From positions 62,001 to 126,000 of the forward strand of contig JAJJXM010000007.1 of the NCBI GenBank assembly GCA_024516155.1: a stretch of 64,000 nucleotides of DNA. Reading direction: 5' to 3'. Below, one piece after another: positions 22,343-36,300 of the stretch (the stretch's first letter is position 1; the number at the start of each line of letters is the position of its first letter). The position numbers were made by a program, and so were the translations under genes. The DNA is from Pyronema omphalodes (Eukaryota; Ascomycota; Pezizomycetes; Pezizales; Pyronemataceae). The notes under the pieces were generated by a model. That model did no database searches, had not been told where the DNA came from, and saw only the letters and a program-made list of their open reading frames with translations.

Positions 22343-23943
22343 ATGGCACCTCTTCTCGATACCCCAATCGTTCCTCTTTCCACTCTACCCGTACATCCAA
22401 ACTCTCCCATCACTCCCCTTGAGGAAACCCCCATCGTTCTCGTTTCCAATAACGTCGTTCTCCCCAACCGTGTTCAGACCGCCGGAACCATCGTCATTTC
22501 CCCTAACACCGGAAAAATCATCAATGTCCTCCCCGAAATCGTCCCCGCGGCACGCTTCCCTCCAGGAACAGAGTACATCGACTACTCTCCCAAATTCCTA
22601 ATGCCGGGTCTTGTCGATGCTCATGTCCACCTTAATGAACCCGGTTGGCGTACTGAGTGGGAGGGATTCGATACTGGAACTAAGGCAGCGGCTTTCGGTG
22701 GTGTTACTACGGTTATTGATATGCCGTTGAACGCGATTCCTCCTACTACCACTGTCGAAAACTTTAACGAGAAACTTAAGGCGGCGGAAAATGCCTGCTG
22801 GGTTGATGTGGGATTCTATGGAGGAGTCATCCCCGGTAACGAGGAGGAGTTACTCCCCTTGGTGAAAGCTGGTGTCCGTGGTTTCAAGTGCTTCTTGATC
22901 GAGAGTGGAGTAAGAAATCCCTATACCATCATTAACGAAACCCCTTTCCAAAACTAGGGATAAAAAAACAGAAGAAATACTAACAAATGCAAAACTTCTA
23001 GGTTGATGAATTCCCCTGTGTAACCTCCGAAGACGTATCCAAAGCCATGGAGAAGCTAAAAGACACCTCAACAGTCTTGATGTTCCACGCGGAGATGATA
23101 CCGCCGATCTCCACATCGGTCGGTGACGCAGTCCTACACTCCGCACCCCCCGCCGTTCCCACCGGTCCTTTAAACGCCTACCAAACCTTCCTAGAATCCC
23201 GACCCCAATCCTTCGAAACCTACGCCATCGAACAAATCCTCTCCCTAGCCCCCTCCGCGCCTAACCTACAACTGCACATCGTCCACCTCTCCGCCGGCGC
23301 CGGCGTCAACCTCGTCCAAAACGCCCAAGCCGCAGGAATAAAACTCTCCGCAGAAACCTGTTTCCATTACCTAACCCTAGCCGCAGAAGATATCCCCGAC
23401 GGTGACACCCGCCATAAATGTTGTCCTCCTATCCGGGAAGCTTCAAACCGCGACTATCTATGGGATGCCTTAAAATCCGGCACCATCACAACCGTAGTCT
23501 CTGACCACTCCCCTTGTACCCCTGATCTGAAAATGTTACCACATAACGGAGGTTCCGGTGACTTCTTTGAAGCTTGGGGTGGTGTATCTACTGTTGGCTT
23601 GGGATTATCGGTTCTCTACACCGAGGGAAGAAAACGAGGTGTCGACCTACCGACTATGGCGGAATGGACGGCTTATAATACTGCTAAGCAAGTGGGATTA
23701 CTGGGACAGAAAGGGGCCCTCGCAGATGGTTATGATGCGGATGTTTGTGTTTTTGATCCCGAGGCTAGGTTTACGGTTACGACGGCGGATATGCATTTTA
23801 AGAATAAGGTCACCCCGTACGAGGGGAAGGAATTATGTGGGAGGGTTTGTGAAACTTGGCTTAGGGGAAGGAGGATTTATTCGGCGGAGAAGGGGTTCAT
23901 GAAGGAGGGCCCGATGGGGGAGTTGTTGTTGGCGAAGAATTAA
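22343..23943 (+). CDS. DAL1: Allantoinase
   Basis: Two exons, 22343-22909 and 23002-23943, are separated by a 92-bp intron (GTAAGA donor, ACTAAC branch, TTCTAG acceptor); the product is 502 residues. It hydrolyses the ring of allantoin to allantoate (EC 3.5.2.5) in purine catabolism. Amidohydrolase landmarks are all present. The metal-binding DAHVHLNEPG has its His at about 94 and 96. The GVTTVIDMPLNA stretch follows. GFKCFLIESG has the lysine carboxylation candidate at about 182. Then come FHAEM (His about 218), HIVHLSAGAG, ETCFHYLT and DHSPCTPDLK with the catalytic Asp. The intron falls exactly between ESG and VDEFP. Length is normal for the family. It faces the permease at 25019-26876 tail to tail, giving a small ureide-use cluster. 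Confidence 0.95.
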
Positions 23944-25018
23944 GGGGTGGATGGTGAAGTCTACGGAGTCTGCGAAGTAGATGAAGTAGACGAAGCTGGT
24001 GAAGCTTGCAACGTCTGCAAAATCTACAAAGCTTTCGAAGTCTGCACGTCTGTGAAGTAGATGCTGATGCTGCTTCTGCAGTCTATATATGTTTATGTTT
24101 ACATTTATGTTTATGTTTATGTTTATGTTATTTTCCACAATTTTGGCGTAAGAGCGTTAGCGGGAGTTATATATATAGGATATTGATATATAAATTTACA
24201 TAGATTTCAATATCTAGCGTTTATCATTTCTCATCTTCCCATTTTCAGCTTTCTGTTCTGTTTTGCTTTTGTTTTGTTGTGGTTTTGTTTTATTCTTCAT
24301 AAATCGATGACTGATGGAATTATCTGTGAAATATACCCTATCCCATTTGTTTATCACAATTTTTCCTTTTTTTTTTCTTTCCAACGACGAATCCTTGAAA
24401 TTCATTTTTTTTTTTCTTACTGTACTTTACTTGACTTTAATTTCATTAGGTAAGTAAGATATTATTATACCCATTCTACATCGTATTAAAAAGGGAAAAA
24501 ACACACATCCGCATCCGCATCCACATCCGTATCACAAGCCATCTAACCATCTAACCATCTAACCACTACCTATATTTTCATTCAACGGTCCAACCCACAT
24601 CATAATCATCAATATCAATTACTTAAAAATTTTTATGCCATGTAACATATAAGGTACAACATATAAGGTATAAGGTATAACCACATCAATCGACTCACAG
24701 AGTCTTTTAGAATTTTCATATGAATCATATCGTATCTTCCATCTCATCGATTCCCTTTCCACCGCTCTCCACCACCCTCCTGTCCTCCCCTTCCACTGCC
24801 CCTCACAGCCCCTGGCATCCTCCCGTCTTCCTCTTCCTCTTCTTCTTCCTCTGATCCTTGACTTCTGACCTCTGACCTCTGAACCCTGAGCTGTTTCTAT
24901 ATATATAGATATGTATTTTCCACAATATCATAAAAAAAACGTTATAAACGTCAACATTAAATTTTTGTTTCCCCAATGACCTATAATAAAAGATTGAAGA
25001 TATATCTTTTTAGGTTTT
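23944..25018. other. Intergenic spacer between convergent ureide genes
   Basis: This spacer contains (TTTATG)n near 24089-24126, GCATCC-type repeats near 24507-24531 and (CATCTAAC)3 near 24539-24565. The rest is AT-rich 3' UTR-like sequence. No gene is supported. Confidence 0.7.
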
Positions 25019-26876
25019 TTAGATGGTGTATCGGTAGTTGGGACTATGATTTGCGTTAGCCTGTACAAAAAAAGAAACACAAAAAAAGAAAGATGAAGAA
25101 AATAGAGGAGACTTACGAATCATCACCCATTTCCTTAACCGCCTGTTCATCCATACCCTCAATAAGGTGATTATATTTACCCGCCTCACGGTCTTTGTTG
25201 ACCTTTCTATACGCAAACCAAAGGATTAAATGGCAGATAATTCCCAATGCTACCAATGCCATCGATACTCCATATCCGGTAAAGAACCGTGGGCCATCCG
25301 CGGTAGGGAATAAAAATGGGGCAAGAACTCCAGAGGCGTTTCCTAGGGTGAGTTGAATTCCTGATGCGGTTGCACGCTTTCCGTAGCGGGGACAGTTGCT
25401 GGGTAACCATGCCAAGGGAATACCGACGGCTACGTAAAGTCCTGTGGCGACGAGGAAACAGGCAAAGTAATGAGCGCCTGCTGGTGCGGGAGAAATTAAG
25501 ATTGCATAACCGACTAGAGAGAAGCAAACAACACCAGCGGTAAAAAGTCCTCTTTGCTGTTTCTTATCCGAGAACCAAGCAGTGACGAGGTAAGCGATAG
25601 CACCGAGGGCATAGCAGGGGATAGTTAAAGCCTGGACTTGAGCATTTGACCAGTTTCCGGCTCCGATTCCTTTGATCATTGTTGGAAGGAAGGTAGAGTA
25701 TCCGTAAAGCATGGTGTCCATACAGAATTGAGCGACGGAAAATACCCAGACTCGCCAGTCTTTGACGGCTTTCATGGCGTCTTCCCAGCGGAATTCTTTC
25801 GCTTCCTTGGTGGCTTCGGCTTCGCGGGACATACGGGATACTGCGAAGGCTCGCTCTTCTTCGGTAAGGTATGGGGCTGTCTCCGGGTCATCGGCGAGTG
25901 CGAAGAATGTTACGACTCCCATAATAATGGTGGGGATTCCTTCAATGATTAAAATCCATCGCCATCCGGATTGGCCGGCAATGCCGTCCATGTATCCGAT
26001 GGCGTAGGCGAGAAGTCCTCCACATGCTCCGGCGAGAGCGGCGGAAACAAAAAGGTATCCAATACGAAGGGCAAGCTCAGTCTTGGTGTAGAAGAAGGTG
26101 AGGTAGAGAGTGAGACCTGGGAAGAGACCGGCTTCGACGGCTCCAAGAAGGAGACGACAGACCAGGAGACCAGCGTAGGATTGGACGATACCGGTAAGAG
26201 TGGCGATGATTCCCCAAGCGACAGTGATGAAGGAAACTAGGGATTGTTAAACTTTCGGTTGTTTTCTTGGGGCTGGGCAAATAGGTGTTACATACTGTAG
26301 TAACGCGGTGTAATCTTCTTGATTACCAGGTTTCCGGGAAGCTCAAACGCCTGACATAATGATAAGCTTTTAATGCTTGCAGCGACATGAAGAGATATAA
26401 CATACGATGTAAGTTACGAATAAGATTGATACAGCCTGCAGTTTTAACGTCAATGCATTGTTTCCATAAAAGATTCAGGGCTTGGCCGGTCTCAACCATT
26501 ATTTTAACGTACCAATTGGTATTGGTTTCCAACCATTCCAAGATCACTTTCCATATGATACAACCTCGCAGAACCGATGTTGACTCTGCAAAGCACAAAC
26601 TTGATCAACACCGAAACATCACCATCACCAGCACCAGCACCATCACCAGCACCAGCACCAACACCAACACCAACACCACAAATATGGAAAGATTGCTAAC
26701 CTATCCAAGAATGACAACAGATAGAGCATGATAACAACCGGAACAATATGCTTATCCAATTTTTTGACCAATTTTCTTTCATACTCGCTTCCACCAGTCG
26801 GAGTCACCATTTCCACCTCTCCATCACTCTTGCCTGTCGAGTCATCGTCACGGTTGTGCTTTTCCGGCAATGTCAT
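25019..26876 (-). CDS. DAL5: Allantoate/ureidosuccinate permease-type MFS transporter
   Basis: Six exons join in frame: 26701-26876, 26513-26585, 26406-26435, 26296-26350, 25117-26236 and 25019-25043. They give 492 residues. The product belongs to the anion:cation symporter (Dal5-like) branch of the major facilitator superfamily, a plasma-membrane proton symporter for allantoate-like substrates. The N-terminal cytosolic part leads into VVIMLYLLSFLDRVNIGSAR, the classic loop after helix 1. It continues with LFVTYI, FELPGNLVIKKITPR, LLLGAVEAGLFPG and GWRWILIIEGIPT, then a second six-helix half. The last exon encodes only SPNYRYTI, matching the usual N-x-R-Y end of this family. Intron 1 holds a (CACCAG/CACCAA)n microsatellite. 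Neighbouring allantoinase supports a ureide substrate, but the exact specificity is inferred. Confidence 0.9.
26600..26680. repeat. Trinucleotide-type microsatellite in permease intron 1
   Basis: On the plus strand this is CACCATCACCAGCACCAG-type repeats passing into CACCAACACCAACAC. It sits wholly within the first intron of the permease gene, so length changes should not alter the protein but may affect splicing. Confidence 0.8.
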
Positions 26877-26899
26877 TTTGGCGCGTCGTGGACGGGGTG

Positions 26900-27040
26900 G
26901 ATCGTAAAAAAAAAATCGTGGAGAAGACGATAGCTGCGTGGGCGTGGATGCTTTTCTACTACGCGCCGGGGTTGTTGCTTGCTTGCTAGGTAAGGTAAGG
27001 TAGGATGGACCTAGGTTGGAATATAGATAGGTGCCTGTAT
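26900..27040. promoter_or_regulatory. Permease 5' flank with GATA motifs
   Basis: CGATAG lies at 26928-26933 and AGATAG at 27025-27030, both fitting HGATAR, upstream of the minus-strand permease start at 26876. They match the allantoinase promoter and suggest shared nitrogen control. Single GATA sites are common by chance. Confidence 0.3.
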
Positions 27041-30000
27041 GGGATTGCCGACGAGAGACGAACTTTGTCTGGATTGTGAACGTCGTATGTAGGAACCTTT
27101 TTTGTCTCTCTCTTTCTCTCTCTCTTTTGATGCTGCCTCTTTTCCCAGTGAGGGTACGGGGAAGGGGAAAAGGGAAATCAAGCGGGTTTTGTTAAAAAAA
27201 GGAACCTTAAGGTATCGTCGGGATTTTCTAACCCCAGATTACAATTAAAAATTGAGTGGTCCTGGCGTCACGACTTTCCATCCCGAGAAAGCACTCTTGT
27301 CATATAAGGCGGCGGCCATAAAAACTATTATATGGTTGGGAAGAAGCTTTTTTCTCCCAGGCCTTTTCGTCTCCGGACTTTAGACCCCGCCGAACAAGGG
27401 CGACCTGGATATGGAGTAGATTAGAATTATCGACTTGATGAAAGGAGGCTTAGGGGAAAAAAACCAGTCTGGGGTATGTAGTATGGTGGTGGGGCTGCCG
27501 AGACAAAATATCCTATCTTAGTGGGCCTGTTGTGTTGGTGGAGCCGTGGAGAGTGGAAGGTCACTCTGGACCGCCGGGTCACCGAGATAACCTCATCGCA
27601 GGACATCTCCATCCTGGCCATCTACACCGATGATCCAGGGAGTGTGCATTGTGAAGAGAAGATACGGGGACCGGAAGAGAACGAAGAAACCGCAGAACGA
27701 AGAAAGAACCAAGAAACCACAGAACCAGAACAAAGGCAACGCAAGAAAAAAAAACAGAGCAAAGCAGAGCAAAGAACCACAAAGAATACTCAACACCGAC
27801 ATTGAAATCATCAACAATTCATCCCCGCCGACAGTTAACTTATCACCCACAAAGATAGATCGACAAACTAAACCATACATACACAGCAACCACAAGGTGA
27901 ATATGGTACGAGACAAAAAGAAGACTACGAATTGCCACGACCACAACCTTACCTCGACATACGGCAGGTATCCGGGATCACTCTTTCCGCCTTTCACAGC
28001 TTCCTTAATGGTATTAAAGATCTAGAGCTTCCTGCAATCGTGGAGGGGGCGGGGATTTCGGAGGGCCGGGGGGAGGGGGTGGTACGGAAGCCTACATACA
28101 TACCCATACAAGGACCCACAGCCCAGTCATTCGACATGCGCAATCCGGTCAAGATCAGGTCCATCCATGATCAGAAACCCAGAACCAAAACCCGAAACCC
28201 GCAACCTAGAACCAGAACCCCAGAGAAACACATCCAGAATCCAGAAGGTCAAAAGTCAGAATCCAGAATCCAGAATCAACACCCCCGGATAGAAGCATAT
28301 AAGCAGACATATAAGACAGCAATAAGACCTAGCAATGAAATGAATATCTTTAATATCTTCAATGAAGCGGGCCCTTACAGCATCAACACAATCCGGCAAA
28401 AAAATATTACAAAAATTACAACAAAATACACCATCTTCAGTTCCCGCTAACTATACAATTTCAAATTTCCCATGCCCCACAAAAATTAACCCACACTAAA
28501 TCCCCATATCTTCATCTTCACTAACTGGCTAGTTTACTACTGGAATCGGAATAGAATAACAAAATTGCGGAGGAGAAATAGTGGAGCAAATGGTACCAAA
28601 CACCAAGTGACGCCAGGCCGGGGTACGGGGGTACGAGGTACGGGGTGACCGTATGAGCACCGTAGCACCGTAACATCATAACCGTTGCAATAGTCTACAC
28701 GCGTTCTATTCCTAGTCTAGAAGATGAACATCCTGGATAAATGAGGCTGCTTGTACATACATACATACATAGATGTGTCGATGTGTGAAGTCCGTATGTA
28801 CATATGTACATATGAAACCAAATGATTACCACAATATCTATGTATCCATACGACAAATCCCCCATACCGGGAGCTCAACAACTTCCTATGTATGTCTCTC
28901 TTCAACGAAAATTCAGAGGAGGATATCGCCGTGGAATCATGGGTCGGTTGTTTAGTTACATATTTATCTGAATTACCTTATGCCCTTAGATATACTTGTA
29001 TCTAAAGCCTATCTATCATCTCTCTATCTATCCAAAAGCGATCTCCCCATCCACGAGTATCGCCATATCGCCGTATCGCCGTATCGTATCGTATCGTCAT
29101 ATAGTACCGCGACCACTGTCGCCTGGTGTCTGGGCATGGGCATACCCGATTTCCATTTCCCCATGTCGAAAACTAGTTTACATACCCCATTGCGCGTTTC
29201 GGTGTTTTGGCTCCGCTTACTGGGATTAGGGGATGGTGGGATGATGAACTAACTACATAGAGGCGAGAGTGGATGGTGGCGACGGGTGTATGTAGCTGGG
29301 ATTGGTTCTTGTTCGGCGTTCTGGAATATCGTATCGTGAATGCCATTAATCTTATGAATCTTATGAACTGACTGTGGTTGTAACTTACATCTTAAACTCA
29401 TTGATAACTTATATATCTTAACCAGGACAAGATGTATATAAATGATATCTCATCTAAACAACTGCCAAACAACACCCCCAGATTTCTTTCTGGTTACAAC
29501 TCCCAGTTTATAGTTTACAGCTACAATTTCTGTTACAGCCTACAATACTTTTTGTTACAGTCTAAAAGACGTACAGAATTGCAGATTTACACTTTGTGGT
29601 TGAAATAAACTTATATGGTATATGGTAACTATACCAAGAGGCAAGAGTAAAAGGGCTGTTACACGACATGTGTGGCGTATGTAGGAGTCGGAGTCGGAGT
29701 ATCTTTTGCTGTAGGGTAGGGTAGTATGAAGTACGAAAGGTAAATATATACACGATAGCGATGGGTAGTAGTAGGTGATAGTTAGTACCTAGTATCAACA
29801 GCATCAACAATATCAACAGCATCAACAATATCAACAATATCCTACCACCAGGCATATATACATACATACATACATATATACATACACAACATCCATAGCA
29901 TCGATCAACAGCAGTCTATAGCAGTTTATACACCCCTCTATCTTTCAACACCCCGATATTTACCATGACTGCGGTATATCGGGTTCTAGTTTTTGCCGAA

Positions 30001-31316
30001 ATCTTGAGCCGATAACCCCCCCCTTCCTTCCTTTCCTTCCCATGTATCCATGATTCCATACCGCAACTCCCGATTCCTTACCGGCGATACGGAGGTGGAC
30101 GTCTACAATCACCATTCACCAGTTACCAGTCACCAGTGCCATACATATGTAAAGAAAAAAAAATTACCCGCGGTAAGTTTATATGTACAGTAGCTATGAT
30201 TCTATCCTACTCTATCCACCATGCTATGTATGTATGTATGTATACATCTTGAAACTATGGGGTCCCCAGATGATTCCCCGGATATCATTACATACACATG
30301 CCGTATTCCGATTTCAGTATCGTTGTGTCCATGGCTTGGATTTGGATTTGGATTACCCTACATACATAGGTTCAAGTCCTTGAATCGGGATGTTTAAAGG
30401 GTCTACGTAGGTCTAGTCGATGTTTTGAGAGTAGGGAGGGAGGGAGGGAGGGTAAAGTCCGTTTGTGAAGTTGTGAAGTTGTGAACCATGACACCGCGCA
30501 TGACACCATAACGCCGCAGGTCGACGTCGGCGATTTAGCTTACGAAAGGTCACGATCGTTTAACGCGTTTTTATGCGTTTTTGATTTTTCGCACTCGGGT
30601 TCTCAGTCGGGTGTCAAGGATCCGGGGGGTTTGTAGGTTCCGGGCAGGGTTTAGCACACAGAGAACAGTGACGCCATGATAAGTGGTATATGTGTATATA
30701 TAAATCTTCAAATAATCCTCCATACAAAAAAAAACAAAAGAAACCCAATAAACAATACATCGCCAAAAATTCAAAAAGTTAATTCTACCCTACTATAACA
30801 CAAGCAAGCAAGCAAGCAAAAAACCCCACAGTATCAAAAGCCAAAACCCAAAAGCCAAGAAACCCCAAACCCTCATTCCCAGCCAGTTGCAAATCGGCTT
30901 ATCATCCCCTCCATCTACGAACGGTAAACAAAGTCCGCAACGCAACGGTATTTTACCGGGAACCTTTCAACCACGACAACGCACCCGGGAAACTTTCGGG
31001 AAATACAACGAACAACAAACAGAACCCGGAGCCAGGAGCTTAGGCTGCTGATATTGGATAGTTGGGTAGGGTGGGTAGATAGATCGATATGATGGGATAC
31101 GTATCCTCTTCCCTCCGACCCCCCCTTCCCCAATCCCCATCCCCCTACCCCATGCTCCCCATGCCCCCCGATTTTTTGGATGCGTTAGATCAGGTCCCAT
31201 CTACTATGACCCTCCTTCCCTCCGCCTCCCCATCCTCCGCGGACTTTAAACACCAGGCACCATGCATCAAGCATCAAGCATCAAGCATCCTACACCATCC
31301 AATTCCATACTGTAGC
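27041..31316. other. Intergenic region without supported genes
   Basis: Open frames here are short, low in complexity and unspliceable into anything recognisable, for example Arg/Lys/Glu/Gln-rich runs around 27630-28450. Features seen are CT-rich runs near 27104-27126, CATA/TACA microsatellites near 28756-28812 and 29856-29886, a TATG run near 30224-30243, and GGGA repeats near 30437-30451. Confidence 0.6.
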
Positions 31317-33388
31317 TTAAACCGGCTTCTCAGCCGTAACAAACCCCAATCTAAACCCGGGGATATTTCCTCTAAGTTCATCTACCTCTTTCTGTAGGCG
31401 TTCCAGATTATTTAAAATATCCGGAGCCGATGTTTCTTCTTTAACTTCATTTAATCTTTTTCTTGGGGGAGGCGGTGGTGGTGGTAGTTGATGGGGACGG
31501 GTTCGAGTCGGTGATGATAATGATAATGATAATGATCTCTGTACCCCGGGGGTACCAGGAACGCCAATCTCAATACCGACCAAAGTCCTCGGTATTTTTT
31601 CCTCATCTTTACCGGCTGACATCATCTGACGAGAGTGTCTCTGGTTGGTAGAATTGGTTGAACTTCTCCTAACCGGAGGAGGAGGAGGAGGCGGGGAAGT
31701 TTTTGCCCCTTTTGTGGTCCCAAGAGATTCAAATTTGCCGGACTTGAAGCCAGTTGTGTTATCATCAGCAGCCTTTTCATAGTTTTCATAACTTATTTCG
31801 GGCTTTTTGGAATCTGCAGGTCTTTCGGGTCTTTCGGTCCTTGCAGACCTTGCGCACCCTGCGGACCTTTCAGGCCTTTCATGCGGTAGGGGGGTTACCG
31901 ATGGCTTGGTGGCTGGTATAGATGACCGGTGTGAGGATAATAATACAGAATAAGACCTAGCCGGCGGCGGAGGCGGGGGAGGCGGAACACCATGGTTGGT
32001 TGGTGTTATAGATGACTTTTTCTTATCTTGCTCCTTTGATCCGTCTATAGGGTGAACCGCCGTTAAAGATTGCGGGGAAGGGGGCGGGAGAGATGTAGAA
32101 GGCGTCGATGGACTCTGCAAGCTTTGCTGCGAGCTTTGCTGTGAGTCCGAATCATATCGTAAGATTCCCGATGTCGGTCGGTTTGAATTGCTAGTTGCTA
32201 GAGAAGGCGTCGTAGGGGTTGTCGGTGTTGACAAGGTAGATTTTCCGCCGGAACGGGTCCGAGGCTTGGGAGGTGGGGGTCTTACTCGTATAGACGAGGC
32301 CCTGGAAAGTGATGCTGGTGATGCAGGTTCGGTGATAGTCGGGGTAATTGGATTTGTCTTCTCGGTTGCCGTTCTCTCTTCAACTCCTACAACACCATGC
32401 ACTACCGAAGAACCCCACACCGCAGCTGGATTCGCCGTCTCGAGAGTATAGATTGGATCAGAAAAGGACCGACGATTGCCGGTGGATATATTTGAGCTAT
32501 AACTACTGTCTACTTCGGGTATGAATGTTTGTTGTAGTGCGCCTGGTCCCAGACGCATTATTTCTGAGAACCTATCAAGATCCAGGGACTGTCGAACACG
32601 TCCATTCCCGGAACCATATGGGCTTTCAGCGAAATATCCAGCGGAAGATAACTCTGAGTTATCCAACGAATTTCTTATCCCGCCAGCTGATTTCGATTGC
32701 CGATAAAACGGATTTAACGGTTGTGGGGTATATGTTTCAGTTTCAATTTCGGCCGTTTCAACTGGCTCTGGTTCCGCCGACGTCACATATTCCCCAATGA
32801 CAGCATCATCTGCCAGATCGTCCTCGGTACCGAACGGGTCCACTGGATCTGACACCGGCTCTAACTCTGGCTCTGGCTTTGGTTCTGGTTCTGGTGCTGA
32901 TTGCGGCGGCGGCGTCTGTGCTCTTTCGTTGGCGTTCTCGGTAGGGGCAATTGATCGGGGTTCGATACGAGAAGCCCGTTTCCTTGGAGCAACAGCGGGT
33001 GGCGGAGGTTTATTTCTCCGAATCTCCGGCGATTTTGGGGACGTCGGATCATTTTCGGGAGCGGCGATTTCTGTAGCAAAGACTTGATCCGAGACTTGGC
33101 GTATCCTTCGTCAGCCGGGATACCGAGAAAGTGATACCCTCACGCAAAGTGATTACCGTCACCTGCTATTGCTCCAGTCATAGCTGTCGCAGGGCTTTCT
33201 TGCACCTTCGCCGTCGCCGTCGCCTCGTCCCCCACAGAACCAGCTATCCAAGCTAGCTCTTTCTCAACTTGTGCTGCATTGCTTGGGGATGCGGAGAATA
33301 TCTCGGCGGCATATGCATCGGTTTCTAACGCACGCTGAACCGGTTCGATTGGAGGACGTGAGCGGCGGAATGGATTCGAAGTTTCCAT
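31317..33388 (-). CDS. Proline-rich protein with NPF motifs and C-terminal coiled coil, uncharacterised
   Basis: Exon 1 runs from ATG at 33388 to about 33163. A 68-bp intron (GTGACG donor, GGCTGAC branch) leads to exon 2 at 33094-31317, for about 667 residues. An alternative donor six bases on (exon end 33157) also keeps frame and adds two residues. The protein starts METSNPFRR, with a second NPF near residue 203; NPF tripeptides bind EH domains of endocytic adaptors. It is mostly disordered, with several poly-proline runs (PPPPPPP followed by Arg or Lys) that suit SH3 or WW partners. An acidic EDDLADDAVIGEY segment lies near residue 163, and the last 40 residues form a heptad-like LERLQKEVDELRG segment. 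A role in endocytosis or actin patches is inferred from motifs only. Confidence 0.7.
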
Positions 33389-36300
33389 GATTTTTGTGGG
33401 GTAAGGCGTTTCTGGAGAAAACTAATAAACCCCAGCCAAACAGCTTGGAGATTTTTGAAATATTCAATATAAAAAAATAATGGAGGGATGCAGAGTAGAG
33501 TAGAGTGGAGTGGAGACAGTAGCGATTGGTTCAGACTTTGCGGGGAAGTTTTAAACAGCGGCTGATTTTCTGTTGACGATTCCACAATATTGTGAGCAGA
33601 GCTTGAGCTGCAGTTAGCTTTCTGATGCGTATGTGGGGGGGAGGTGCCTGTTGCGGGGTAAAGTCTGGGGTGGTTTCAGCGTCCGGAGAGCTTCTTCGGT
33701 ATGTGTTGATGTTTTGACAAGTAATAGAGGAGATGAGTGAGGTTGGTAAGTTTTCGAAAGGTGCTGCCACGGCCTCAGGTTCTGTGTGGGACGTGATGAT
33801 GTGTGCGTCTTGTTTTGTCGTCGGGGCGGTGCGGTGTGATGAGATGTTTTGCATGGTTTATGTGTGACACACCACCACCCCTCCTTGCCAGCCTTGAAAC
33901 TGGCTTATCTGCCAATTGGCGGAGACTCAAAAATATGCATGTCTCGGCAGGCCCTGATTCCGAACGCCGAAGGCACAAAATACACAGCCCGCCGGTAAGT
34001 AAAGCAACGTCAACTAGAATAGGGCCCGGTGGGCGGAGCAAGTGATTTTGAGTGATGCTGTGGAATTATGTATTTTTAAAACTTATCTGGTGACAAATCA
34101 GCACAATTCTTCCTTCTCCTCCGCCTCCAACAACACGCAATTCCGTTCATCTCCTCTCTCACCATGCTCTCAATGCATTCAGCTTAAAGCAGACTTAATT
34201 GCAGACCACGCAATTCAATATCCGTATATATATTTCAATCACTACCAGCAATATGTATGCATTCCGACTGTCCTGTCCATCAGCCAGCGGATCACAACCA
34301 ATTAACCTCTGATACCTTATTTATCGGAAGGCCTCTATTATAAGCCGTGAGGAATTGATAATGATTGTGTAGACGAATGTGCATTATGCCATAAGAATGG
34401 CCTATCCACTGCGTCCTAGACAACAAATATTGTCGTCGGCACCGCTAGCCCGCCAACGATGCCGCCGGTGGATGTTTCCTGCTGCACAAACACGAACATA
34501 TAAAATCCGTTGGGACTGGACTGCCGTCTCTCATAGGGCGAATTTGCCTATACGCGAGTTGCTGATATGGTGCCATATCTTAGGGAAGGTTTGCCTGTAC
34601 AGTACTGCATTAACCTATCCACTAACTCTTAGCACCGACCAGCTACCATGGTCCATGGCCGAGGGCTCTATCAAACTGCTCAGAAAGTATGGGCCCGAAA
34701 ACAAAGATGGCATTCCACAGACACGAGCTCATCACGACAGCAGCTATCTCTAGCCTTGGTTGTATGCAGGGAGCAGGTACAGTAGGAACAATTGGCGAAA
34801 AAAAAAGTTGAACAAAAAATCAGAGCAGCGACCAGCCCAGGCACCGAGCATTGGTGTTAGAAGCCTTCACAATAAGGTCCATGAACCTAGTTAACGAGAA
34901 GAAAAAACTATTGGTCAATTCACCGGCCAAATATCCATCAGAAATCTCATTCGTCATGGATAAATATGCAGAGTGCTAACGAACCACGTAGGTACAGACA
35001 GCAGAAAAAAGGAAACAAACTGCATGTTACCCACACTGCAGCGTCCGCCGCGCAGGAAAGATGGATGGACGGAATGCAGACGTCGCTGGATGTTGACATC
35101 AGTTTCAGAAGGATTAAATTAAACTTAGTTGACTTTGCAAACCGGACCAGGATATGATATGTAAAGTTAAAGACGTGTGGGGGGCAATTTATAGGGTACG
35201 GCTGGTACACTGAGGAAAAAAAAAATTGGAATGACCGAAGTTTGATGGATATCATGCATGGTTTACTGCTGGCAGAGATAGCTAGACGTCTGTAGCCAGT
35301 AGATAGTGCTCAAAGATTTCTGCTTCTGCAGAAATTCATAAAGAGGCCTCCGTTATCAACCATAACAGCTCATAATAACGTCCATAGAGAGAAATTCCTT
35401 GGGTGTCAGCAAAATATAGTGATTACACATGACTTTCTACTCACGCGTCTGTAAAGCACCACAGTATTCGACACACGTCTGTATGGCACTTTCCGCGGTT
35501 TCAGAGCCTTCAGAAATTCAACGATGATAGTGAACTTGTCAATTTGACTGGTTTTTTTAGCCCATTAACATTATATCGGACTTACATGGTCCATTTCTGA
35601 AGCATCTCTTCGGTTTTGTAATCTATGAAAGAGCCAACAGCTTCAAAAAACCTCATCCCTTCTCCCGTATTCAAGGCCGACACCTTATCGCAGCATGGGC
35701 TGCCATCCCCGACGAAACTTTGGCACCACACTGCATGTAGGCTAGCTGCATTGAATTTTGCGAATCAGCCACAATTCTGCAGTGCTTCTGGCACTGAAAT
35801 GCCCAATCGTTTACTGAATTATCAAGGTGTTATAAATTTCGACCACTGAAATGTGAGTCTGAGTTAGCAAATACCCACGCTGTGGCTCACCCATCCCCGG
35901 CCCAACCCCCCTGCTGTCAACCATGCCAAGGAGCTGTGGATTCCGGGCACTAAAGTTACCAGATGAAGGGATGGACAAAGTTGTGCACGAACATCAAGCG
36001 TCTGCTCCTATGGTATATGAACTATCTAACAACACATCATCATCAGCATCATCATCATCGAAGCTCATCAACAAGCACAAGTACAAGGAGTTCCCGTATA
36101 GTTACAGGTAAGGTAAGCTTCCCCACACCATGAATCAAACGAATTGAGATAAATTGCTGACATTCTTCTATCCTCTGGCCATTGTATATGATGCATTTCT
36201 GCATTTTTCGTTCTGCGATTGCTGCTGGTTATTCGTCAAGGAGTATAACTGTAATAGCTCTACTGTACGGTATCAACAAGCAGCAGCTAATAGCTTACCT

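Noticed and set aside
27593..28450. Overlapping frames of 131-172 residues on both strands
   Set aside because: Low-complexity A/C-rich DNA gives open frames on both strands; there is no domain and no consistent intron signal.
34379..34753. 124-residue frame with a basic N-terminus resembling a mitochondrial presequence
   Set aside because: No family is recognised and there is no supporting splice or neighbour evidence.
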